Source: Chryseosolibacter sp039917935 (GTDB taxonomy: Bacteria > Bacteroidota > Bacteroidia > Cytophagales > Cyclobacteriaceae). Taken from it: a DNA stretch of 13,983 nucleotides. Below, one piece after another: positions 1 through 6,750 of the stretch. Within the stretch, counting starts at the first letter, position 1. Each line of letters begins with the position of its first letter. The notes under the pieces were generated by a model, which saw only the letters and a program-made list of their open reading frames with translations, was not told the DNA's origin and ran no database searches. The position numbers and the translations under genes were made by a program. Location: positions 1 through 13,983 of the forward strand of contig JBDSIM010000209.1 of the NCBI GenBank assembly GCA_039917935.1, given 5' to 3'.

Positions 1-716
1 TTGCGTTTTGGGTTTGTCGAAAGTTACGACTGGATGCGGAGTTAAGTATGATGATATCCAGCGCCGTTTCTATTTGCGGCGTATCGGCAGCCATTGCTAC
101 CGCAGGAGCCATTAAGGGAGATCCAAAAAAATTATCATATGTTATTTCACTGGTATTGGTCACTGCAATTCCCATGATGATTTTTATGCCATATCTCGCG
201 CGTTACATGGGTCTTACACAGGAGGTAACCGGAGCATGGATAGGAGGAACCATTGACACCACAGGAGCCGTTGTGGCCGCAGGAACATTAGTCGGTGATA
301 TAGCCGTAAAAATAAGCACCATTGTAAAATTTTCGCAAAACGTCCTGCTGGGGCTAGCGGCGTTTGCCATTAGTATCTACTGGACGTATTCACAAAAAAC
401 GCCTGAAGGTATGGAGGGCACTAAGCCAACCCTGGGGTTGTTGTGGGAAAGGTTTCCCAAATTTGTTTTGGGCTTTGTCGCTGCTTCTCTCTTATTTTCA
501 TTTGCACTCAATCCTTCAATGGTCGAAGCAACCTCCGGTGGATTAAAAAGTATTCAAACTTTGTGGTTTGTGCTTGCCTTTACCAGTATCGGATTGGAAA
601 CCAGGTTTTCGGATTTATTCAAGACTGATAACAGGCGTCCATTGTATGCTTTTCTAATTGCTCAGGCCTTTAATATTATCGTCACTCTTATTGTTGCCTA
701 CTTCTTGTTTCGGTAG
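1..716 (+). CDS. YeiH-family putative sulfate exporter / UPF0324 membrane transporter, 3' part only
   Basis: The reading frame is open from the left edge (first full codon at base 3), so the ATG at 48 is internal and the true start lies outside the window. About 237 C-terminal residues are present, against roughly 330-420 for the family. The residues before the ATG (WVCRKLRLDAELS) lead into MMISSAVSICGVSAAIATAG, which resembles the family's conserved SICGxSAxxA membrane motif. The motif GGTIDTTGAVVAAG follows, then several hydrophobic helices and a final membrane segment ending YFLFR. The family consists of inner-membrane proteins annotated as putative sulfate exporters, and the substrate is not proven. 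No partner gene can be seen because the upstream side is cut. The family call is confident; the substrate is only a family label. Confidence 0.85.
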   Translation, partial: AFWVCRKLRLDAELSMMISSAVSICGVSAAIATAGAIKGDPKKLSYVISLVLVTAIPMMIFMPYLARYMGLTQEVTGAWIGGTIDTTGAVVAAGTLVGDIAVKISTIVKFSQNVLLGLAAFAISIYWTYSQKTPEGMEGTKPTLGLLWERFPKFVLGFVAASLLFSFALNPSMVEATSGGLKSIQTLWFVLAFTSIGLETRFSDLFKTDNRRPLYAFLIAQAFNIIVTLIVAYFLFR

Positions 717-797
717 ACCTGTGCGTACCATTATGGATAAAAAACCACAGTCTTATTTATGAACGGGCACTCATGCCCAATAAATCAAAAAAATTGC

Positions 798-817
798 GCC
801 TTAAAAAAGGCTTCATT
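798..817 (+). terminator. weak hairpin with T-rich tail after the YeiH-family gene
   Basis: GCCTT (798-802) pairs with AAGGC (807-811) around an AAAA loop and is followed by TTCATTT. The stem is only 5 bp, so this is a weak intrinsic terminator candidate about 80 bp past the stop codon. A second short hairpin (GGGC 765-768 with GCCC 775-778) lies between the two. Confidence 0.3.
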
Positions 818-872
818 TCAATCCAAAAAACGCATTTTCCAAAATTTTTTGGGGGCTGGCTAATGAAAAACT

Positions 873-942
873 TTAAAGTCTATTGATTTTATAGAATAAA
901 GGTATAACATTTGCATTACTCTATTAGAACTATAGACTTTAA
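873..942. repeat. 11-bp perfect inverted repeat bracketing the promoter of the substrate-binding protein gene
   Basis: TTAAAGTCTAT at 873-883 and its exact reverse complement ATAGACTTTAA at 932-942 are separated by 48 bp. The left arm touches the -33 TTG element and the right arm ends 5 bp before the ATG at 948. The placement suits a pair of operator half-sites or a leader structure. Which of these it is cannot be told from sequence. Confidence 0.5.
883..913 (+). promoter_or_regulatory. Bacteroidota-type promoter candidate for the 948 gene
   Basis: TTG at 883-885 is followed by exactly 20 bp and then AACATTTG at 906-913, one mismatch from the Bacteroidota -7 consensus TAnnTTTG. The predicted leader is about 30 nt to the ATG at 948. 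Spacing and position fit; no experimental support is available here. Confidence 0.5.
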
Positions 943-947
943 TCCTT

Positions 948-1964
948 ATGAAAACTTTTCGTCCGATTTATGTAGCATTTCTGTTGACTGCGCTTCGTGT
1001 TATGGCGCACGCACAAGGCAACGATTCAGAAGATCAACCTACTCAACCAAATAAAAAACTGGAAAGCGTGATCGGGACGCCTTCCCTCGCTTTTCCAAAA
1101 GCTAAAAAGGTGACGATCATCACGGGTGCGCGTTTCTCGTACCCACTGGTTCAAAAATGGATCGACCGGTATAATCTGGTGAATCCGAACATTCAGATCA
1201 TTATAGAGTCAAGAGGATCCACTGATCCTGCTCAATACGATATACTGGCAGAAGTGTATGAACAGGAAGAGGAGATAAAAAAGGATCGTGAATATATCAA
1301 TGTTGCCCGTTATGCGATTTTACCTGTCGCTAATGACAAATCTGCTTTTGCTAAAAACTACGCTGACAAAGGCCTCAATAAAGCGTTGATCAATCAGGTT
1401 TTCTTTCACGACCTGTATGCTGAGAAAGAGGATATTAAAAAAATAAAGGCGCCGTATACGGTTTATACAAGATTACAAAAAGCGGGGGTTCCTATTGTGT
1501 TTACAAAATACTTCGGCTTTGAGCAGAAGGACATTAAAGGGAAGGCGATTGCAGGCGCGGATGAGCATCTCTTAAAAGCGTTGCTGCGGGATTCGACAGG
1601 TGTTTCCTATTTGCCTCTGGCGCTTATTTATGATCTTGCTTCGAAAAAGCCATTGAATGGGATCGCTGTTTTGCCGGTAGATCTCAACGGAAACGGACGC
1701 ATCAATGATGACGAAAAATTTTACGATAATTTGGAAAAGGTAATCCAACGTCTGGAACATGCGCAAGCGGAGGAAATTCATAATATTCCGATGGCGTATT
1801 TGCACCTTTCGTTCGATAAGGCTAAAGCTGGTCCTGAGACGATTGATTTCCTTAAATGGATAATCGAAAACGGTCAAAGCGATCTCCATGAATTCGGGTA
1901 CTTGCAGCCTGAAGCAGATAGCAATGCAAAAGTAAAAGTTTCATTCGCATCCAAAGACAAATAA
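948..1964 (+). CDS. secreted PstS-like ABC-type substrate-binding protein
   Basis: The protein has 338 residues. Residues 1-22 form a signal peptide with a probable cut after AHA. The mature part resembles the periplasmic-binding-protein fold of the phosphate-binding (PstS-like) group: a beta strand VTIITGARF, the partner helix VQKWIDRYN, ESRGSTDPAQYDI, and an ARYAILPVANDKS stretch typical of Bacteroidota PstS-like proteins. An EF-hand-like calcium loop, DLNGNGRINDDE, occupies residues 245-256 with acidic or Asn residues at positions 1, 3 and 5, Gly at 6, Ile at 8 and Glu at 12. No ABC permease or ATPase gene is nearby. The next gene, 59 bp downstream on the same strand, begins with a TonB-receptor leader, so the pair probably once formed a binding-protein/TonB-receptor operon. 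Phosphate as ligand is inferred from the family only. Confidence 0.72.
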   Translation: MKTFRPIYVAFLLTALRVMAHAQGNDSEDQPTQPNKKLESVIGTPSLAFPKAKKVTIITGARFSYPLVQKWIDRYNLVNPNIQIIIESRGSTDPAQYDILAEVYEQEEEIKKDREYINVARYAILPVANDKSAFAKNYADKGLNKALINQVFFHDLYAEKEDIKKIKAPYTVYTRLQKAGVPIVFTKYFGFEQKDIKGKAIAGADEHLLKALLRDSTGVSYLPLALIYDLASKKPLNGIAVLPVDLNGNGRINDDEKFYDNLEKVIQRLEHAQAEEIHNIPMAYLHLSFDKAKAGPETIDFLKWIIENGQSDLHEFGYLQPEADSNAKVKVSFASKDK

Positions 1965-2023
1965 CCAGGTCGTATTTGTTTCACACTTTTCAAAAATAAA
2001 ACTTAACGTCAAACTTTAGTAAA

Positions 2024-2914
2024 ATGAAAACGTTTTTTCGCCACCTTGTCTTCGGCGCCATATTTTTAATGCCTGCAATTTCCAGTTGGGCACAAGTTAA
2101 CCCCGCCATGGTATCCATCCGTGGCTCTGTCACGGATATTGAAACAAACGAACCGTTGCCAGGTGTCAGCGTGGTGTTCTTCCTCAAGGTATTACTATTG
2201 ATCACGGGTGTACTCGGGTTTGTGCAACAAGCTATTTCACAAAAACAAATTGAGATACGAGATCAAACGTGGATCGGATATTTTAATCAGATCAGATTTA
2301 CCGATAAATCCGGACTTTGGGTAGATGTTCACTACCGACTAAACGATAATTTCATAAAAGAAAAAACGTTCAGCCTGGCAAGAGTGGCTTATATTTATCA
2401 CGTCTCCAATAATATTCGGCTAATGGCTGGCTATGCCTATGCAACGCGTTATTCCAACGTGGGCGTGACCAGTATTCCGGAGCATCGGCCCTGGCAACAA
2501 ATCCAATGGGTGGAAACAAAGAAGCGTTTTACACTCACCCAGAATTTTCGCATTGAACAGCGTTTCAGGAGAAATGTTGCTGAGGGCGAACTTACCGACT
2601 ATGATTTCAACTGGAGGTTTCGCACTAATTTTGCATTTACAATACCATTGAGCAATAAAGGCCTTCAGTCCCGCAGCCCTTTCTTACTTTTTAGTAATGA
2701 AATCAATATCAATGCAGGTAAGCGTATTGTTCATAATTATTTTGACCAATACAGGCTTTTCATGGGTGCAGGATATCAGTTTTCCGAAAAGCTGAATGCC
2801 CATCTGGGCTATCTGTTTATTTATCAGCAGGAACCAGCCGCAAGCAAGTATCTTCAAACAAATGCGATCCGTTTATTTGTGATCCACAGTCTGGACCTTC
2901 GGAAGAAGGTATAG
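2024..2914 (+). CDS. chimera: TonB-dependent-receptor N-terminus fused in frame to a DUF2490 outer-membrane protein
   Basis: The frame encodes 296 residues. Residues 1-24 are a signal peptide ending SSWAQ. Residues 30-51 (starting VSIRGSVTDIETNEPLPG) match the opening of the carboxypeptidase-regulatory-like domain of SusC/TonB-dependent receptors. The domain stops abruptly at GVSVV and a second signal-peptide-like stretch begins (FFLKVLLLITGVLGF, then QAISQ). From about residue 75 the protein is DUF2490-like: WIGYFNQIRF, DVHYRLND, alternating beta strands with aromatic girdles, and a terminal strand LFVIHSLDLRKKV. DUF2490 proteins are predicted outer-membrane barrels of unknown function. Two readings are possible: a fused precursor with an internal hydrophobic segment, or translation from GTG codons at 2171/2174 giving a normal DUF2490 precursor. 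The final codon and the stop lie in the tandem repeat that follows. Confidence 0.75.
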   Translation: MKTFFRHLVFGAIFLMPAISSWAQVNPAMVSIRGSVTDIETNEPLPGVSVVFFLKVLLLITGVLGFVQQAISQKQIEIRDQTWIGYFNQIRFTDKSGLWVDVHYRLNDNFIKEKTFSLARVAYIYHVSNNIRLMAGYAYATRYSNVGVTSIPEHRPWQQIQWVETKKRFTLTQNFRIEQRFRRNVAEGELTDYDFNWRFRTNFAFTIPLSNKGLQSRSPFLLFSNEININAGKRIVHNYFDQYRLFMGAGYQFSEKLNAHLGYLFIYQQEPAASKYLQTNAIRLFVIHSLDLRKKV

Positions 2915-3028
2915 GGTATAGGGTATAGGGTATAGAGGTATAGAGGTATAGAGGTATAGAGGTATAGAGGTATAGGGTATAGGGTATAGGGTATAGAGGT
3001 ATAGAGGTATAGGGATATAGAGGTATAG
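2908..3028 (+). repeat. tandem array of GGTATAG / GGTATAGA units (about 16 copies)
   Basis: Units begin at 2908, 2915, 2922, 2929, 2937, 2945, 2953, 2961, 2969, 2976, 2983, 2990, 2998, 3006, 3013 and 3022. They come in runs of 7-bp (GGTATAG) and 8-bp (GGTATAGA) forms; one variant unit is GGATATAGA at 3013. The first unit contains the last Val codon and the TAG stop of the preceding gene. The array fills nearly all the space between that gene and the convergent SET gene ending at 3043. The very low divergence between units suggests recent slippage growth. Confidence 0.95.
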
Positions 3029-3042
3029 GGGTGGGGATGACG

Positions 3043-3582
3043 TTAATTATTTCTGGAGGACTTCTTACGGGTTGATTTTTTTTTCTTTTGTCCGTTGGCG
3101 CGATAAGTTTTCTTCAAAGATTTTTTTAAGGCGTCCTTTTCCTCCTTTGCCCACAATTTAATGTTGAACCGGATTACTTTCCAATAGTCCTGGCCGTAGT
3201 CAACAAGAATTTCCGACCGGGCAGGTATATCTTTCTTGGATTCAATATAGGCTTTGGTGCCATTGATAATGTAATCGCAATTGTTAGTAAATCCTTTAAT
3301 CCTGACGAGGCCGCGAGCATCATTGGCATAGCGGGCAAGGGCCGTCTTTACTGGCAAAGCATTAATAACATGTTTGCGGTTTACGTAAAAGATATAACCG
3401 TTTTTTCCGTCTTCATCCTTCACATCTTTCCACGCTGAAATTTTTCCTTTGTATTGAACAATACGAGTTCCCTTCGGAATAAATTTCTTCGTGTACAAGC
3501 CCTTTCCGGAGTTGGGAATTGTTGACTTCTTTACAACCAGTTGTTTCTCTAATAGTGCCATTAAATTTTCTTGTAATACCAT
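3043..3582 (-). CDS. SET-domain protein (putative lysine methyltransferase) with basic C-terminal tail
   Basis: The protein has 179 residues as drawn; Met8 (start at 3561, MALLEKQ) is an equally good start. SET-domain signatures appear in order: SGKGLYTKKFIPKGTRI at 25-41 (the SAM-binding GxG region), YKG at 44-46, ARYANDARG at 83-91 (the form of the NHxC motif usual in small bacterial SET proteins), NNC at 100-102, and EILVDYG at 124-130 followed by QDYW (the catalytic Tyr motif). From about residue 146 the tail is strongly basic, with clusters KKSLKK, QKKKKS and RKKSS. SET enzymes transfer methyl groups from SAM to protein lysines; the substrate here is unknown, and the tail suggests binding to nucleic acid or another acidic partner. 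The gene stands alone, with related short repeats on both sides. Confidence 0.85.
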   Translation of the reverse strand: MVLQENLMALLEKQLVVKKSTIPNSGKGLYTKKFIPKGTRIVQYKGKISAWKDVKDEDGKNGYIFYVNRKHVINALPVKTALARYANDARGLVRIKGFTNNCDYIINGTKAYIESKKDIPARSEILVDYGQDYWKVIRFNIKLWAKEEKDALKKSLKKTYRANGQKKKKSTRKKSSRNN

Positions 3583-3686
3583 TCCATGCCCTTGCCAACT
3601 TTTGAAAGGCGCGCGTGAATATAGATAAATACCGGGGTTTCAAAAACCAGCGTTCCGCAGACCGCCTTACACGAGTCGTTATTTCC

Positions 3687-3710
3687 TTATATCCTTTATA
3701 CCCCTATACC
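3687..3710 (-). repeat. degenerate copy of the GGTATAG repeat, opposite orientation
   Basis: On the plus strand the units are TTATATCC (3687-3694), TTTATACC (3695-3702) and CTATACC (3704-3710), followed by looser CTCACC / CCTACC / CCTACCTCC variants that run to the stop of the 3725-6664 gene. Read on the minus strand these are GGTATAG-like units directly after that gene's TAG stop, as in the 2908-3028 array after its own gene. Confidence 0.7.
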
Positions 3711-3724
3711 CTCACCTTCCTACC

Positions 3725-6664
3725 CTACCTCCCCAGCAGCCTCATCCGCTCCCTTGCACTGGAGGCATATTCATCAAAACCTAACCTGGCAGCTTCGTCG
3801 GCATACACCTTCAGCAATCTATAAGAATTGTTGTTAACCTGAATCGCTTCAACCAGAATATTATAGGCCTTCATGTTATCCGGATTTTGTCTCTTGAAGA
3901 AATCGGCGGAAGCGATAATCCCTTCTTCAAAATAAGGGTTCCATTTCCCCAACAAAGAATAGTTTGCGCGGGCACGGTCGAGATCCCCTCCGGATTCGCT
4001 GATCAATGCAGTGTATAGCATTCGTTCCAGCGCGTGTCCCGAACCAAATTCAATTCCTTTATTAATCTGTGTTGCCAGTAGGCGCAATTCTTTACGCCAT
4101 GCCAGCATCAGCAGTTCGGTATAGCGCACCTCATTGAATAATTTTTTGTCGGTGAGCTCCAAGCCACTAATCTGATTGAGGTATTTAATGGCGAGGGGAA
4201 TTTTTTCAGCCTTGAATTGTCTTTTTGCCATATCAAGGAGAGCCTGTGCTTTGTAATTCGCATTATCAAACGTATTGGAGATCCTGGCAAAAAAAACGGT
4301 GTCAGTCAACCCTGTTTTATACCTGCAGTATTGATATTTTTCAGCATCATTTAAGGATATGGCCTGGGATGAGTTTAGTGCCAGAATTCTTTTCATTCGG
4401 GTGGCGATAGTTTTTTCATTCTCATCTCCATTTTGCGATATGGAATCCCAGGCGGAAAAAGCGCTATAGATATTGCCGGCTTCAGTGAGTGAGATGGCAT
4501 TATAAAATTTAGCGTCTTTGTAATCGGCTGTTTCCGCATGCATAAAGTAACTGGAGGCAACCTGGGGATTATTTTGCTCCAGAGCCCACAAGCCCATAAT
4601 GTAATTATATTTTCCTCTATAGTCACGGGTAGTGTAAGCCAGCTCTCCTAATAATTCCATCGCTTTGGATACGTTTCCCTGGTGATAATAGGCGTGCGCG
4701 AGTGAAGCTTTCAATGCCTCGCTATACTCAAAATTCAGGGAATCGGAGGCAATATCATTTACCGCATGAATGAAAGTAGTGTCGATGGATTTTACATTCC
4801 GTATGCTGTAATTGTTCAATAAAGTTGCGGAATAAAGATCCAGTTGTTTTTCTGCAAGAGGGTCAACGCTGGTCCGTATTTCCTGATCAAAAAGTGTTGC
4901 CAGGGCAAATGCGTTGCTTAAGACTATGGGCGATGGGTTATCAAAAATTTTGATCACAGAATCTGTTCTGATAGGAAGATAGGCTGTGGCTGCCAGCGCC
5001 AGAAAATTTCCTTCTGCGGAAGATTTTGTAAGGGAATTTTGTCTGGCATTATTGATGAAGAGGGTGGCTGAATCAAGGGAAAGGATTTTCCCATAGGCGA
5101 AACCCAGATTATTGGCTAGCGCGCCTGATGAAGGCATCTTCGTTTTTCCTTGTCTGTAGGTCTCAATCGCCTGGAAATAATTCTCCTTCCACAAATAGAG
5201 ATTGCCGGCATTTACCAGTGAAAATTCGGTCGGGCGTTTGCCGTTAGCCAGCTCATAATTATAGTGGGCGCCTTCAAAATTAATTCGCGAAGACTTGATG
5301 CTTGCAAGGGCATAATTCGCACGGTTGTTTTGGAAAGCATACTTCCGGCTCTGCTCGTAGAAGCTTTGAGCCAAAATCTCATTGTCCTGAAGGATATAAA
5401 GGTCCGCAACATAATTATAAAATCCTGCCAGGCCATGGTAAACGTATTCTCGCCAATTCGAGTAAAAAATAAACGCAAGCATGGCGATAAGGCCCGCAAA
5501 GCGAAAGGTAAAATAGGGCATCCGGTTGGGCCGGTACAATAAATAATAGACATGCAGATTTTCTGCCATCATCACCATATAGTTGGAGAAGATATAGGTC
5601 AGGAATATGATACCGTAACCAACATGACTGAAGATAATCAGGTCGCGAACAATTTTTAAAGCCGCATCATTGGCGTTTCCCAACAATTGGCTGATGGTGA
5701 CAAAACAAATCGCGCCGAGGGCGACGTAAAAAAAAGCACCTACTGGTCTAAAAAGAAAAATGGATTCATAGAGAGACTCCCTTAACTTAAAACCCCAGAT
5801 GCCCAGGATGGCTGAAATTGTGAGGAGCAGGTACAGATTGATATATAAAAACTGCCAATGGATCACACCCATTTCGTGGAGGCAGGCGATAAAAATGTTT
5901 ATCAGATAAATAAAACTGACGATGGAAAAATGTTGCAGGCTTTTTGATTTTCCCTGGTTGGAGAGATAGACAAATGAAACCAGGATTTCATGCGCAATCA
6001 TAATGATGAAAAGGAAACTGAGAATGAGGGCTGGTAAATAGCCTGTCACCACCAGGTGGAGCATGGGATACGGCACATGGGAGAAAATGTAAACGATCAT
6101 GCCTGTTACTGCTACGAGTGTCAGAAATGAAATTAACCGGATGGAAAAACCTGTGGCGGGCCGAAAACTTTTAAAGTAATAACTCAGGCCAATAAAAACT
6201 ATCAATATGGAAATGGGGATGATATAGCCGCGTTGTCCGAACAGGAGGAGTACCTCCAGGCGCAATGAAAGGACAAAAAAGGAAAACAATCCAATGCCCG
6301 CAAAATACCAGAATTTTGGCAACGTCGTGATCACCGTAAGAAGCACCATGCTGGCCGCGATGAGTACGCCCAGGAAAAAATAGGAGGCCACAAAATTATG
6401 TTGAATATTACTTCCCTGAAGGTATTCAAAGATGACGTAACTTTCTCCAGGCACATTTAGTTGAAAAGGTCCGAGTCGGAAATTATGAACGGTGGTTTCA
6501 ATAATTTTTTGTTGCTGGATAGTTTCCCAATGAATTATCCCCTGCGCGCCCTGGAAATAGTTGAACCATAAAAACAGCAGTGATATGACAAAGAGTCCTG
6601 ACAGGATACTCCAGAGGGTTCGATAGTTTTTTGGCCACTCCTTCCAGAAAAACAATGATTGCAT
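3725..6664 (-). CDS. large polytopic membrane protein with C-terminal TPR-like repeats, function unknown
   Basis: The protein has 979 residues and I do not recognise it as a named family. Residues 1 to about 405 carry roughly eleven hydrophobic segments, near 15-37, 91-114, 118-143, 147-164, 176-195, 203-234, 246-263, 271-292, 308-328, 343-365 and 386-403. A loop at about 40-90 probably lies outside the membrane. From about residue 412 the protein is soluble and helical, with TPR-like repeats visible as pairs such as ADLYILQDNEILAQSFYEQS, AGNLYLWKENYFQAIETYRQ, LANNLGFAYGKILSLDSA, ASLAHAYYHQGNVSKAMELL and ARANYSLLGKWNPYFEEGI. TPR domains usually bind other proteins, so a membrane-anchored scaffold is a reasonable guess. 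The start ATG lies 50 bp past the neighbour's terminator, so the gene probably has its own promoter, though none is clear. Confidence 0.8.
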   Translation of the reverse strand: MQSLFFWKEWPKNYRTLWSILSGLFVISLLFLWFNYFQGAQGIIHWETIQQQKIIETTVHNFRLGPFQLNVPGESYVIFEYLQGSNIQHNFVASYFFLGVLIAASMVLLTVITTLPKFWYFAGIGLFSFFVLSLRLEVLLLFGQRGYIIPISILIVFIGLSYYFKSFRPATGFSIRLISFLTLVAVTGMIVYIFSHVPYPMLHLVVTGYLPALILSFLFIIMIAHEILVSFVYLSNQGKSKSLQHFSIVSFIYLINIFIACLHEMGVIHWQFLYINLYLLLTISAILGIWGFKLRESLYESIFLFRPVGAFFYVALGAICFVTISQLLGNANDAALKIVRDLIIFSHVGYGIIFLTYIFSNYMVMMAENLHVYYLLYRPNRMPYFTFRFAGLIAMLAFIFYSNWREYVYHGLAGFYNYVADLYILQDNEILAQSFYEQSRKYAFQNNRANYALASIKSSRINFEGAHYNYELANGKRPTEFSLVNAGNLYLWKENYFQAIETYRQGKTKMPSSGALANNLGFAYGKILSLDSATLFINNARQNSLTKSSAEGNFLALAATAYLPIRTDSVIKIFDNPSPIVLSNAFALATLFDQEIRTSVDPLAEKQLDLYSATLLNNYSIRNVKSIDTTFIHAVNDIASDSLNFEYSEALKASLAHAYYHQGNVSKAMELLGELAYTTRDYRGKYNYIMGLWALEQNNPQVASSYFMHAETADYKDAKFYNAISLTEAGNIYSAFSAWDSISQNGDENEKTIATRMKRILALNSSQAISLNDAEKYQYCRYKTGLTDTVFFARISNTFDNANYKAQALLDMAKRQFKAEKIPLAIKYLNQISGLELTDKKLFNEVRYTELLMLAWRKELRLLATQINKGIEFGSGHALERMLYTALISESGGDLDRARANYSLLGKWNPYFEEGIIASADFFKRQNPDNMKAYNILVEAIQVNNNSYRLLKVYADEAARLGFDEYASSARERMRLLGR

Positions 6665-6714
6665 GTATCCGTGCGGTTACTTGAAGGTGCAAGCTAAGGG
6701 TGCGGGAGAAATAA

Positions 6715-6745
6715 AAAAAGTGCCGGAGAAGTTCCGGCACTTTTT
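6715..6745 (-). terminator. strong intrinsic terminator of the SUMF1-like/oxidoreductase operon
   Basis: AAAAAGTGCCGGA (6715-6727) pairs perfectly over 13 bp with TCCGGCACTTTTT (6733-6745) around a 5-nt loop. On the minus strand the stem is followed by a run of T residues. It begins 6 bp past the stop of the oxidoreductase gene at 6751. The A/T runs on both sides would let it work in either direction, but no forward gene ends here. Confidence 0.9.
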
Positions 6746-6750
6746 ACTGA

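Noticed and set aside
2908..3028. CRISPR array
   Set aside because: Units of 7-8 bp are contiguous with no spacers, and no cas gene is present; it is a simple tandem repeat.
5212..5553. 113-residue reverse ORF and a 92-residue forward ORF inside the TPR membrane-protein gene
   Set aside because: Both overlap the large gene in other frames and show no family features.
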